A stretch of DNA of 34,485 bases from Propionibacteriaceae bacterium UBA5174 (GCA_002413345.1 DHWU01000042.1:1-34485); one strand, 5' to 3'. Numbered from the stretch's first letter, positions 1 through 7,747 are shown. The notes: generated from the letters alone by a model not told the origin. Translations and numbers: made by a program.

Positions 1-2
1 CC

Positions 3-536
3 GAGGTGTACTCCAACACCGGTGGCCAGGCGTCCAAGGCAACCCCTCGGGGTGCTTCGGCGAAGTTTGCGGTGAGCGGTAAGACCGGTCGCAAGAAGGA
101 TCTCGGCATGATCGCCAATGCCTACCGCGACGTCTATGTGGCCCAGATCGCGATTGATGCGAATGAGGTCCAGTCGGTCCGGGCAATCAAAGAGGCCGCG
201 GCTTACCCCGGGCCGTCGCTGATCCTGGCCTACTCGACCTGTATCGCTCACGGCATCGACCTGTCGAGGTCTGCTGACCATATGAAGGAGGCAGTGACTT
301 CTGGTCACTGGCCGTTGTACCGCTACAACCCGGAGCCCACTCCAGGCGCGAAGCCGCAGTTCAAGTTGGATTCGAAGACACCTTCGACTCCGATGGCCGA
401 CTTCTACGCCCACGAAACCCGGTACGGCACGATCGCGCGGAGCAATCCGGCCGCAGCGGAGAAGTTCGCCGTCGAGGCACAAGAGGATGCTGATCAGCGT
501 TACCGCCATTACGAATGGCTGAGCAAAGAAGAGTGA
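3..536 (+). CDS. nifJ: Pyruvate:ferredoxin (flavodoxin) oxidoreductase, C-terminal part
   Basis: The reading frame is open at the left window edge, so only about the last 177 residues are present. It matches the C-terminal part of the single-chain pyruvate:ferredoxin oxidoreductases, which decarboxylate pyruvate to acetyl-CoA and pass electrons to ferredoxin or flavodoxin. Visible family signatures are the EVYSNTGGQ(A/S)SK(A/S)TP thiamine-diphosphate-binding segment at the very start, then the KDLGMIANAYRDVYVAQIA stretch, and the GPSLILAYSTCIAHGID segment holding a conserved cysteine. It ends in a normal stop and is followed by a strong hairpin. A frame-internal GTG at position 6 is a valine codon, not a start. 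The enzyme fits an anaerobic or facultative fermentative metabolism. Confidence 0.93.
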   Translation, partial: EVYSNTGGQASKATPRGASAKFAVSGKTGRKKDLGMIANAYRDVYVAQIAIDANEVQSVRAIKEAAAYPGPSLILAYSTCIAHGIDLSRSADHMKEAVTSGHWPLYRYNPEPTPGAKPQFKLDSKTPSTPMADFYAHETRYGTIARSNPAAAEKFAVEAQEDADQRYRHYEWLSKEE

Positions 537-561
537 CCCCAACTGTCAATTCTTCGCACTG

Positions 562-603
562 ACGACGTCGAGCCCTCTGGGAAACCGGAGGGCTCGACGT
601 CGT
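562..603. terminator. Strong hairpin, probable bidirectional terminator
   Basis: Two 19-nt arms (562-580 and 585-603) pair along their whole length with one G:U wobble around a GAAA loop at 581-584, a GNRA-type tetraloop. It lies between the stop of nifJ and the stop of the convergent crcB gene, where it could serve both strands. No U-tract follows, so intrinsic termination is inferred from position and stem strength. Confidence 0.75.
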
Positions 604-628
604 TAGGTGAGGATGCGGCTGTCTGTGG

Positions 629-1000
629 CTAGGTGGTGAGCCACAGCCCGGCCCCGGCAGCACCGATTGAGGCCACCAGCATGGTGAGCGCGTGCAGGGC
701 TGCGGCGGGACGCCGATCGGCCAGGATCAACCGGGCCGCCTCAACGCTGGCCGTGCTAAAAGTGGTGTAGCCGCCCAAAAAGCCAACTCCCACTGCCAGC
801 TTCCAGCCTTGATCAGAAGTGTGGAAGAGCCACCAACCGGTGAGCAGTCCCAACAGAAACGAGCCGGTGACATTGATCAGCACGGTGCCCAAAGGCACTC
901 CCAGCCGTGGCGCCCAAGCCCGAGCGCGCGCATTGACCCAGGTATCGAAGAGGTACCTGGTTAGCGCGCCGAGTCCGCCAGCAAATGCAATCAGGATCAT
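629..1000 (-). CDS. crcB: CrcB/Fluc fluoride channel subunit
   Basis: This 123-residue, four-helix membrane protein has the hallmarks of the CrcB/Fluc family, which export fluoride as dual-topology dimers: an N-terminal GGLGALTRY segment, the NVTGSFLLG motif in helix 2 with its conserved Asn, and GFLGGYTTFSTAS with the Phe/Thr/Ser cluster of the pore. The ATG overlaps the stop of the preceding crcB paralogue by 4 bp (ATGA), so the two are translationally coupled. Actinobacteria and firmicutes often carry two unequal CrcB copies that make a heterodimer; that assembly is inferred here. No fluoride riboswitch is visible at the head of the gene. Confidence 0.92.
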   Translation of the reverse strand: MILIAFAGGLGALTRYLFDTWVNARARAWAPRLGVPLGTVLINVTGSFLLGLLTGWWLFHTSDQGWKLAVGVGFLGGYTTFSTASVEAARLILADRRPAAALHALTMLVASIGAAGAGLWLTT

Positions 1001-1419
1001 GCCTGCTCCCGGTCGGCTTCCGAGGCGCTGCGGCGGAAGGCCCGCACTATGAGCATCGCCGCAATTGCTGCCGATACGCCGGCGATCAAACTCGCCACGG
1101 CGTAGCCCAAACCCGCAAACCAGGCGCCGTCCCGCAGTAGCTCTACGGTTTCGACTGAGAAAGTGCTGTAGGTGGTGAAACCGCCCAAGATGCCGGTGCC
1201 CACCCCCAGCCGAACTGAGCGTCGCCAGCCGGTGTCATCGTTGGTAGCTAGCAGCTCCAACAGTGCGCCGAGCGCGAACGAGCCGACGACGTTGATCCCA
1301 AAGGTTGTCCACGGCCACTGTGCTGGAGTTGTCCCAAAGGTCGTCTCCAAGACCAGCCGCACGCTGGTGCCGAGCATGCCTCCGATCACGATCACGACGG
1401 CATTTCTGAGCTTGGTCAC
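997..1419 (-). CDS. crcB: CrcB/Fluc fluoride channel subunit, second copy
   Basis: This 140-residue protein is the second Fluc subunit, with the GGMLGTSVRLV start, the NVVGSFALG helix-2 motif and GILGGFTTYSTFSVE in helix 3. A longer open frame exists upstream to 1656, but it would run through the universal stress gene and reads as low-complexity Arg/Pro sequence. The GTG at 1419 is preferred because it overlaps the upstream stop by 4 bp (GTGA) and puts the first helix at the usual place. It sits between the universal stress gene and the other crcB, both linked by 4-bp overlaps. The C-terminal tail is charged and faces the cytoplasm in one topology. Confidence 0.9.
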   Translation of the reverse strand: MTKLRNAVVIVIGGMLGTSVRLVLETTFGTTPAQWPWTTFGINVVGSFALGALLELLATNDDTGWRRSVRLGVGTGILGGFTTYSTFSVETVELLRDGAWFAGLGYAVASLIAGVSAAIAAMLIVRAFRRSASEADREQA

Positions 1420-1925
1420 TGCGACTTCCAGTCCACGATTTCTAGCGGCACGGCCAACACTGGGCGGTGTTGGTGCCGCACCAAGTCTTGGGCCAGGGTA
1501 CGGCCCAGGGCAGCTTTGGCAGAGCCCGGACGGGCCGCGCCGACCACGATCGCGGCGGCGTCGATGGCTCTGGCCAGATGGGTGAGCGCTCGATCGGCAC
1601 GCCCGGCTAAGTAGCGGAATTCCCAAGAGATGGGTAAGTCCAACCCGGTCAACCAATCGCGCAATTGCTGCTCGGTCTCGTGCCAGGCCTCATCGGCGGA
1701 GTCGGGGTCGATTCCCACATGGCGCACCCGGCCGTCGGCGAACTCGGTTTCAGTGATCCGGCTGGGGTCAACATAGGCAAAGTACAGTCCGGCTCCGGTG
1801 GCCTGCGCCCAGGTAGCTGCAGTTCGGCTTACGACTTCCGATTGCCCCAGGCGTACCGCGACCACCAGCGGATGGCCGACAGCGTTGACGATTCGAGGCA
1901 CCTCAGGCTGTGGCGGTTGGGGCAT
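1416..1925 (-). CDS. Universal stress protein (UspA family)
   Basis: A 169-residue single-domain USP-like alpha/beta protein. The beta-1 strand PLVVAVRLGQSE, the conserved AAAIVVGAARPG strand and the final RPVLAVP strand fit the UspA fold. The ATP-binding glycine motif (G-x2-G-x9-G-S/T) is only partly kept: there is GAARPGSAKAALGRT, but the spacing is altered, so nucleotide binding is uncertain. A GAGGAGG Shine-Dalgarno site lies 5-6 nt before the ATG. The gene is 22 bp downstream of the phosphofructokinase gene and overlaps crcB by 4 bp, so it belongs to the same minus-strand operon. Its partner or signal cannot be told from sequence. Confidence 0.82.
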   Translation of the reverse strand: MPQPPQPEVPRIVNAVGHPLVVAVRLGQSEVVSRTAATWAQATGAGLYFAYVDPSRITETEFADGRVRHVGIDPDSADEAWHETEQQLRDWLTGLDLPISWEFRYLAGRADRALTHLARAIDAAAIVVGAARPGSAKAALGRTLAQDLVRHQHRPVLAVPLEIVDWKSQ

Positions 1926-1947
1926 TAGTCCTCCTCAAAGCAACGGT

Positions 1948-4182
1948 TCAGGAAGTGGCGTCGGCCACGGCCTTCATCACCGGACGCAGGCTCAGCCACC
2001 ACTGGTCTTTGGGCCGACGGAACCGAAGGTCCATCTCTGCCATCATCGCCGACAATGGTCGCTCGGTGACCTTCGACTCGACCAAGCCGAGGTAATAACT
2101 CTGGCTGGTTCCGGAAGCGAATCCGTGGCTGAGTAGGTCGAGTCCCCGCGATACCAGGCGGGCAGATAGCAGCCGGTCGAACGGAGTGGGGCAGCCGCCT
2201 TGTTGAATGTGGCCCAGGATGTTCTGTCGAACGTCGTAGGCGCCATGGCCTTCCTGCTCCAGCAATCGGGCCAGGAAGTCGGTGGTGTAGAGCGGATTGG
2301 CAGCCTCGTTTCGGACTGCCAAGAACAGTTGACGTCCGCTGGCAAAACTCTTGCGAAGCCATTCGACGTCATCGATCAGCGCCTCCAAGCTGATCCCTTC
2401 TTCGTGGAGGTAGACCCGTTCGGCACCGGTAGCCAGCGCTCCAAGTTGGGCGAGATAGCCGCAGTGCCGCCCCATCGTCTCCACCACGAAAGCTCGCCTG
2501 GAGGCGGAGCCCGACATCTTGATCCGGTCGATGGCTTCGGTGATCACATTCAGCGCAGTGTCGGCACCGATACTCAACTCCGACCCGGGCAAATTGTTGT
2601 CGATGCTGGCCGGGATGCAGATGATTGGCAGTGCACAGGCCGAGAAGGTCTCCTGCTCGGCGTGCATCAGGTGGGCAGCCTCGTAGCCGTTCCAGCCGCC
2701 GATCACCAGCATTGCGTCGACCTTGTGCTGTTCCAGCGACTGGCTGATCTGATCCAGTTCGGCAGTGGTAGGCACATTTCGGCGAGTCCCGAGGTTAGCT
2801 CCGCCAACTAGCCAGCCCTCAACATCGGCCCACTCCAATTCGCTGATCGCTCCGTCGCGCAACCCAGGAAACCCGCCATTGACGCCAAGCATGGTGTAGC
2901 CGCGGCTGATCCCCAGGCGGACGGCGTCGGCCGCAGCGACGTTCATCCCGGGCGCTAGACCGCCGCCGTGGATGATGGCGATTCGTTTGGAATCGGCGTC
3001 GGCGTCGATTCGACTGGGGCTAACCATCTCGGTGAATAACCGGGCTGCCTCGATGAATGAGCCGCCACGCAGTTCCATTGCGGCGTCGAACTGCCCGGCA
3101 GAGATCAGATCGGGCACTTTGCGGGTCTTGGTGACCGCCTCCACCAACGGTGCTCGATGAATCCGATTGCCGTGGAAACCGATCACTGGACCACTCGAGT
3201 CAGGAGTGGCGTTGAGCACTTCAAGAGCAGCCTCATAGCCCAGCCAGGTGGACGCCCAGCGATCGTAAGCGCTGGGGGTGCCGCCGCGTTGGACGTGGCC
3301 GAGGATAGTCACCCGAGCGTCCTCGCCGAGGGTGTCTTCAATCACCTGGCGAACATAAGCTGAGGTGATCGGCTGGCCTTGGCGGTCGCAGGCGCCTTCG
3401 GACACCACCACCATTGAGTCACGGCGGCCAGCAGCGCGTCCGCGCCGTAGCTCGGCGCACATCCGCTGCTCCCAACCGCTTTCGGGCGGCATCTCAGGAA
3501 TCAGCACATAATCACAGCCGCCCGCGATGGCGCTCATCAACGCTAGATAGCCGCAGTGGCGACCCATCACCTCAACCACAAAACTGCGTTGGTGGCTGGC
3601 AGCGGTGCTAGATAGGTCGTCGATAGCCGACACAATCCGGTGCAAGGCCGTGTCGGCACCAATGGTCATGTCGGTTCCGACAAGGTCATTGTCGATGGAT
3701 CCGACCAACCCCGCCGACATCAAGGCCGGATGGGCATCGGCCAGTTCTTGGGAGATCTGGCCTTCGGCGACAAGTTCGCCCAGAATTTGGGTCCACTCGT
3801 GCCGAAATTCGTTCAAACCCGAAAGCGAACCGTCACCGCCGATCACCACTAACCGGTCGATGCCGTTGGCCAGCAGATTGACGGCGGCCTTCTTTCGGCC
3901 GGCGTATTCGCGGAAGTCTTTGGACCGGAAGGTCCCGATGATCGTGCCGCCCTTGCTGAGGGTATTGCCGACATCGTCCCAGTGCAGTTCGCCGATGCCG
4001 TCGCCGCCGTCCACCATGCCTTGAAAGCCTTCATAAATGGCGAACACCTCAGCGCCACGGCTCAGCGCGGTGCGTACCACCGCCCGAACGGCAGCGTTCA
4101 TCCCCTGTGCATCGCCGCCGCTGGTCAGGATTCCGATTCGTTTCCGGACGCTTGGCAGAGCGGGGGAGGCCTGTGTCGTCAT
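1948..4182 (-). CDS. pfkA: Tandem-domain ATP-dependent 6-phosphofructokinase
   Basis: About 744 residues, roughly double the bacterial PFK length, made of two PFK folds in tandem as in eukaryotic PFK. It phosphorylates fructose 6-phosphate in glycolysis. Numbering from the upstream ATG at 4191, the N-half keeps TSGGDAQGMNAA (23-34), GGDGS (118-122), SIDND (165-169, catalytic Asp), MGRHCGY and GHVQRGG. Gly in GGDGS and Gly just before SIDND are the residues that go with ATP rather than pyrophosphate use. In the C-half the same places read GGWNGY and SIDNN, and TSGGD becomes IHGGG, so that half has probably become regulatory. The ATG at 4182 is preferred because an AGGA lies 8 nt upstream; the ATG at 4191 has poor spacing. 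Confidence 0.9.
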   Translation of the reverse strand: MTTQASPALPSVRKRIGILTSGGDAQGMNAAVRAVVRTALSRGAEVFAIYEGFQGMVDGGDGIGELHWDDVGNTLSKGGTIIGTFRSKDFREYAGRKKAAVNLLANGIDRLVVIGGDGSLSGLNEFRHEWTQILGELVAEGQISQELADAHPALMSAGLVGSIDNDLVGTDMTIGADTALHRIVSAIDDLSSTAASHQRSFVVEVMGRHCGYLALMSAIAGGCDYVLIPEMPPESGWEQRMCAELRRGRAAGRRDSMVVVSEGACDRQGQPITSAYVRQVIEDTLGEDARVTILGHVQRGGTPSAYDRWASTWLGYEAALEVLNATPDSSGPVIGFHGNRIHRAPLVEAVTKTRKVPDLISAGQFDAAMELRGGSFIEAARLFTEMVSPSRIDADADSKRIAIIHGGGLAPGMNVAAADAVRLGISRGYTMLGVNGGFPGLRDGAISELEWADVEGWLVGGANLGTRRNVPTTAELDQISQSLEQHKVDAMLVIGGWNGYEAAHLMHAEQETFSACALPIICIPASIDNNLPGSELSIGADTALNVITEAIDRIKMSGSASRRAFVVETMGRHCGYLAQLGALATGAERVYLHEEGISLEALIDDVEWLRKSFASGRQLFLAVRNEAANPLYTTDFLARLLEQEGHGAYDVRQNILGHIQQGGCPTPFDRLLSARLVSRGLDLLSHGFASGTSQSYYLGLVESKVTERPLSAMMAEMDLRFRRPKDQWWLSLRPVMKAVADATS

Positions 4183-4234
4183 GGAGTCCATCCTGCCCCA
4201 TCAATCTCGCAGGATCAGCGGACTCACTAGCTGG

Positions 4235-4963
4235 TCAGGCCAAGCCGAGGTATTCCTCCAGAGTGAGGGTGTTTGCCGCATCGAACTTCTTGGCAGCCGT
4301 TACCCCGATGTAGCGGAAGTGCCAGGCCTCGTACTCAACTCCGGTGATCTTCAACTTGTTCTTTGGGAAACGCAGAATGAAGCCGTACTCGTGGCAGTGC
4401 TTGTGAAGCCATTTGCCGGTGGCCGTGTATTCCATCTGGGCATACCAGACCGTGCCGTCCCAGAGGTCGACGGCCAGTCCAGTCTGGTGTTCGCTGGCCC
4501 CAGGAGGGGCGTAGTAGTTGATGTTCTGTGGCTGAGTGCGCTTTGCGGATTCGTAGCTGCTTTTCTGGGCGGCGTAGCTGCGATAACCGCTCATCTTGTG
4601 AACCTTGACGGTCACTCCGTCGGCCTTGGCCGCGGCCACCATCTTCGTGAAGGCTGCGGCAGTCTCGGCGGTGAGCCGGTAGGGGCCAGTCGGATTGAGT
4701 GGTCCGTAGCTGGCCGAAATCCGGTGCTTCTTCGAGACCACAACGATGCCTTGGACCGTGAATGGTTTGTTCAGTTCGCTGCCAGTGCGGGTGTCTTTCG
4801 GAACCGCGGACGGGGAACTGCTGGGCGTCGGGGTAGTGGTGGTGGCTGAACTTTGCGCAGTGCTCGGTACTGCCGACGGGGTTTGCTGCACCCCTGATCC
4901 TGCACAGCCAGTGAAGGTCAGTACCGTTGCGGCGGCGAGGATGAGTGGAGAGTGGAACCGCAA
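4235..4963 (-). CDS. VanY-like D-Ala-D-Ala carboxypeptidase, probable lipoprotein
   Basis: A 242-residue member of peptidase family M15B, zinc D,D-carboxypeptidases that trim the terminal D-Ala of peptidoglycan stems. The zinc site is visible: SEHQTGLAVD (His159 and Asp166) and EAWHFRY (catalytic Glu212, His215), preceded by SGYRSYAAQ. The N-terminus has a hydrophobic signal ending in FTGC, a lipobox-like cysteine at residue 20, then a Ser/Thr/Pro linker of about 40 residues, so the enzyme is probably tethered outside the membrane. The start is a TTG 3 bp after the stop of the Ser/Thr-rich gene; no in-frame ATG precedes the signal peptide. It is 52 bp upstream of the chosen pfk start on the same strand. 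Confidence 0.88.
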   Translation of the reverse strand: MRFHSPLILAAATVLTFTGCAGSGVQQTPSAVPSTAQSSATTTTPTPSSSPSAVPKDTRTGSELNKPFTVQGIVVVSKKHRISASYGPLNPTGPYRLTAETAAAFTKMVAAAKADGVTVKVHKMSGYRSYAAQKSSYESAKRTQPQNINYYAPPGASEHQTGLAVDLWDGTVWYAQMEYTATGKWLHKHCHEYGFILRFPKNKLKITGVEYEAWHFRYIGVTAAKKFDAANTLTLEEYLGLA

Positions 4964-4966
4964 GAC

Positions 4967-5821
4967 TCAGCGGCCCCAACGCTTCAGGAAGTCGCGGAAG
5001 CGTTTGAACGCTGAATCGTGGTGCTTGTCAGTATGCGTGTTGCTTTGCGTAGCGGTTGGTGCGCTCCAGGATGCAGAAATGCTCGCCTTGACCGTGGCGA
5101 TCAACTTGGTGATCGAGGGAACGACCGCGCTCACGGTGGGCGTGGTCGAAACCGACGGTGTGGCGGAAGCAGTACCTGTGGTGCAGCCGGAAGGCAAAGC
5201 CGTGGCGGTGTTCGACCCGCTGGCCGTCGGCGTGGCCGTCGGGCAGGTTGGGGTCGCCGTCGCCGTAGCCGACGGGCTGGTGGCGGTAGCGGTCGGCGAA
5301 GCGGATGTCGGCAAGGTGGCGGTGGGGGAGGCGGTTGGCATCACGGTGACGGTCACGGTCGCGGTCGGTGCGGTTCCAGTTGGAATCGGAACCGGCGCCG
5401 CAGTTGCGTCGTTGGGATCTGGGGTGGCCGTGTGTGGAGTGGTCGGATTTGCCGAAGTGGTCGAGGTGTCGGTGCGCTTGGTATGTCCGGGAGCGCTACT
5501 CGACTTGCCCTTATTTGACTTGGTTCGGGTGCTGCTGGCCGACGCGGTGCTGGTGGTCTCGCTGCTGCTCGATTCGGTTCCGGTGGCCGTCACCGTCGGC
5601 AAAGCGGTGGCGGTCTCGCTGGGCGAGGCGGGTGCCGTGGATTGCGATGGAGTCTCGGTCTGGCCCGGTGAAGCGCTAGCTCCATAAGTGACGGTGACGG
5701 TCACCTCGACTTGAGGCCCGCCAGTGGTGGTTACCGGAGTGCTGGCGCGCGGAGGCGCCACGACTACGCCTGCTACTACACAAGCAGCAGCGGCCAACCA
5801 TGCGTTAGCAGCCCGTGCCAT
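4967..5821 (-). CDS. Secreted Ser/Thr/Pro/Ala-rich low-complexity protein
   Basis: A 284-residue protein of unknown function. An N-terminal signal-like helix (MARAANAWLAAAACVV...) is followed by about 230 residues made almost wholly of Thr, Ser, Ala, Pro and Val, with short irregular TATATP and TVTVTV repeats, and it ends in a basic tail with HHD and FKRFRDFLKRW. The composition suggests an extended, perhaps glycosylated, wall-spanning stalk; the basic amphipathic tail could contact the wall or membrane. The ATG at 5821 has an excellent GGGGGGA site close upstream; a GTG at 5839 is in frame but less likely. It ends 3 bp before the VanY-like gene, so the two are probably cotranscribed. No catalytic domain is visible. 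Confidence 0.72.
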   Translation of the reverse strand: MARAANAWLAAAACVVAGVVVAPPRASTPVTTTGGPQVEVTVTVTYGASASPGQTETPSQSTAPASPSETATALPTVTATGTESSSSETTSTASASSTRTKSNKGKSSSAPGHTKRTDTSTTSANPTTPHTATPDPNDATAAPVPIPTGTAPTATVTVTVMPTASPTATLPTSASPTATATSPSATATATPTCPTATPTASGSNTATALPSGCTTGTASATPSVSTTPTVSAVVPSITKLIATVKASISASWSAPTATQSNTHTDKHHDSAFKRFRDFLKRWGR

Positions 5822-6125
5822 CGTTCCCCCCGACTGCACCGATACCGAACAAAATATCTCGCCCTGACGTTTGGTGACCCCTCACCTTTCAGCCGACCAC
5901 CGTGGTAGCCGACCAAATTCTCCCGTGCCAGGTTGAGCGTTAGCTGCCTCCAGACATCAGCCCGGATAGCAACTGTTGCCACAATAGTGCCCTAACGGTC
6001 GCCTTTAACACCATCCCAGATCTGATGTTTGCAGTTCTTGTAGTGGTTCTTGGTCTGCCATGCCTCAATTGGCCACTGACTGGGCGGGGTGTCACTGGAG
6101 CGGGGTGATCGGGCAGGATGAAGCC
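5822..6125. promoter_or_regulatory. Divergent intergenic region
   Basis: About 300 bases between the minus-strand envelope block and the plus-strand aldolase-like gene. It should hold both promoters but no clear -35/-10 pair is evident. Visible structure: the 9-mer AGCCGACCA occurs twice, at 5891-5899 and 5907-5915 (16-bp period), and GGTGACCCCTCACC at 5873-5886 forms a 5-bp hairpin. Known riboswitch signatures were looked for by eye and not found. Confidence 0.4.
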
Positions 6126-6728
6126 GTGGCTGCAAAACTTCCGCCCCTGGGTGCAAACCAGGCTATTGCTTCATTGCCAGCTCTTGGCGCGGAGGAACTC
6201 CTGCCGGTGTGTGAGTTGCTCTGTCAGGAAGGTTTCACTACCTGGTCGCTGCCGATCGACCGGATCGCCGAACTGCCCGAACTGCTGGCTGCGTTCGGAC
6301 GGCGGGTGCGGATCGGTGTTCAAGGGGTGACGCAAGTCGCAGAGGTTAGCCAAGCGTCCAAGGCGGGGGCGGCCTTTGCGGGGTCTGTGTGCTACTTGCC
6401 CAAGCTGGTTAAGGCGGTGAGTGGTTTTCCGGTGATTCTGGGTGGGTTGACGCCGACCGAATTGCGATCCGGGATCGAAGCTGGCGCAGCCGCCGTCCAG
6501 GTAGTGCCCTCCGATGTCTATTTGCCGTTCCACACGCAACTGTTGATCGATCTGATTGGTGACCAGCTGATTGCTGGCGGGTACCTGGACCCAGGCCAGG
6601 CGGCGGGATGGCTTGAAGAAGGGGCCATTGGTCTGTGGCCGCAGCAGTTGTTTGACCCGGAATTGGCTTCGGAGCCGAGTTTGAGCCGGCTTCGCGAACA
6701 TGTCCAGCGGTGGCGTCCCGAGGACTGA
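6126..6728 (+). CDS. KDPG/KHG aldolase-like barrel protein lacking catalytic residues
   Basis: A roughly 200-residue protein with the strand pattern of the Eda (2-keto-3-deoxy-6-phosphogluconate aldolase) family. The segment RIGVQGVTQVAEVSQASKAGAAFAG matches the family's GAGTVL...AGA.F region, and FPVILGGLTPTELRSGIEAGA matches the PGv.TP.E...A...G region. The next strand reads AVQVVPSD where the family has LKLFPA, so the Schiff-base lysine is replaced. The earlier Glu and Arg of the EvTlRt motif are also absent (TTWSLPIDR). It is therefore probably not an active aldolase; a binding or regulatory role is possible. GTG at 6126 with AGGA 7 nt upstream is preferred over an ATG at 6060, which lacks a ribosome site. 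Confidence 0.6.
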   Translation: MAAKLPPLGANQAIASLPALGAEELLPVCELLCQEGFTTWSLPIDRIAELPELLAAFGRRVRIGVQGVTQVAEVSQASKAGAAFAGSVCYLPKLVKAVSGFPVILGGLTPTELRSGIEAGAAAVQVVPSDVYLPFHTQLLIDLIGDQLIAGGYLDPGQAAGWLEEGAIGLWPQQLFDPELASEPSLSRLREHVQRWRPED

Positions 6729-6741
6729 GCAGCGGTGGCTC

Positions 6742-6773
6742 GACTAACGGTCAGTTAGTCCCCCTTTCGGGGG
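6742..6773 (+). terminator. Double hairpin terminator
   Basis: Two abutting hairpins follow the aldolase-like gene. The first has 7-bp arms GACTAAC/GTTAGTC (6742-6748 and 6754-6760) with a 5-nt loop. The second has 5-bp C/G arms (6760-6764 and 6769-6773) with loop TTTC. A short T-rich stretch follows. Termination of the upstream gene is the likely role. Confidence 0.6.
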
Positions 6774-6779
6774 TGTTAC

Positions 6780-6808
6780 TTGCTGGGCCAGGTTCCTTAA
6801 GTTAGTCT
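6780..6808 (+). promoter_or_regulatory. Promoter of the SH3-domain wall protein
   Basis: TTGCTG (6780-6785) and TAGTCT (6803-6808) are separated by 17 bp, a good sigma-70-class match, just after the double hairpin and about 36 bp before the ATG at 6845. The -10 has the same TAGNCT form as several others in the window. Confidence 0.5.
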
Positions 6809-6844
6809 GAGAATCCACTCAGCTTCCCAGCAGAAAAGTGCCAG

Positions 6845-7747
6845 ATGCAGTATCAGCCGCGTCGCGTCTCCGACTTGGGTGAAGCACCCACCAAGCCGGT
6901 TGATGTCGTCGACGATTCTGCTGCCGAGTTGGAATCCGTGCCGCGCCGGGTGGCACATGCTGTCGGGGAGCGGCTCCTGCGACTTAGCGCAGTAGTTGCG
7001 GTCGCCCTAGCTGTCTTGGCCACCTCGGGGGTGTTGATCGGCTCCAGCGGAGGCACCGCTGTTGCGCTCGGTTTGCCGTCGAGCTCGGCCTCATCTTCGC
7101 TGGGCGGCGGGGATGCGATCCTGACCGGAGTCGGGCTGAAAGCCGACACGGCGAGCGTGCCACTGGCCCTGACTAGGCTGTATGCCAAAGCCTCCCTAAA
7201 CATTCGGGCTGAAGCTGATGAAAACTCCAAGCTGCTTGGTGAACTGGATGCCGCTAGCGAAGTTGAGGCGACTTCAGAAGTTAAGAACAGCTATCGCCGG
7301 ATTGTCTTCAAGGACGATTACGGGTGGGTATTGGCTGACGAACTGAGTGATTCGGCCAGCGCTGCGCTGCCGGCAGGCACCACCATGGCCCGGTGCTCTC
7401 GAGGTGCGGCTGTGGAGAAGAACCTTCGCAAGGGCACGGTATTCATCTATCGCTCGGTGTGTGACCTGTTTTCAGCCGTCAACTCTTTCGGTGGCTGGCG
7501 CGCTGGCGGTATGCAGTTCCACAAGAACGGTCGAGCCCTCGACATCATGATCACTCAAGGCAAAGAGAGTGCCCTGGGCTGGCGGATCGCGAAGTACCTC
7601 ATTGCGCACGCCAGCGTTTTCAAGATTGATCACGTGATCTTCGAACAAAAGATCTGGACGCCGAGCAGTCCCACCTGGACGAAGATGGCGAATCGTGGCT
7701 CAGCTACTGCCAACCATATGGATCATGTGCACGTCGCGATCAAGTGA
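6845..7747 (+). CDS. Membrane-anchored SH3 and ARB_07466-like domain protein
   Basis: A 300-residue envelope protein. Residues 1-42 are polar and cytoplasmic, a transmembrane helix lies near 43-65, then a Gly/Ser-rich linker leads to a bacterial SH3 domain (about 115-165: LYAKASLNIRAEAD ... YGWVLADEL), which usually binds wall polymers. The C-terminal half matches the ARB_07466-like domain, related in shape to M15/D-Ala peptidases, with HKNGRALDIM, IDHVIFEQKIW and NHMDHVHVA, including the paired His/Asp and His typical of metal-binding hydrolase folds. Activity is not proved. Four cysteine/serine-rich spots are not conserved clusters. It is followed by a gap of 47 bp and a separate leaderless-type promoter for the next gene. 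Confidence 0.8.
   Translation: MQYQPRRVSDLGEAPTKPVDVVDDSAAELESVPRRVAHAVGERLLRLSAVVAVALAVLATSGVLIGSSGGTAVALGLPSSSASSSLGGGDAILTGVGLKADTASVPLALTRLYAKASLNIRAEADENSKLLGELDAASEVEATSEVKNSYRRIVFKDDYGWVLADELSDSASAALPAGTTMARCSRGAAVEKNLRKGTVFIYRSVCDLFSAVNSFGGWRAGGMQFHKNGRALDIMITQGKESALGWRIAKYLIAHASVFKIDHVIFEQKIWTPSSPTWTKMANRGSATANHMDHVHVAIK

Noticed and set aside
1420..1656. N-terminal extension of the second crcB frame
   Set aside because: It overlaps the universal stress gene fully and reads as Arg/Pro low-complexity sequence; the GTGA overlap fixes the start at 1419.
4746..5687. Long plus-strand open frame rich in Val and Gly opposite the Ser/Thr-rich gene
   Set aside because: It is the mirror of Thr/Ala/Pro codons on the other strand; it has no ribosome site or domain, while the minus frame has a signal peptide and strong ribosome site.
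5822..5990. Possible c-di-AMP (ydaO) or other riboswitch before the Ser/Thr-rich gene
   Set aside because: Only short hairpins and a repeated 9-mer are seen; the conserved aptamer blocks are not present in order.
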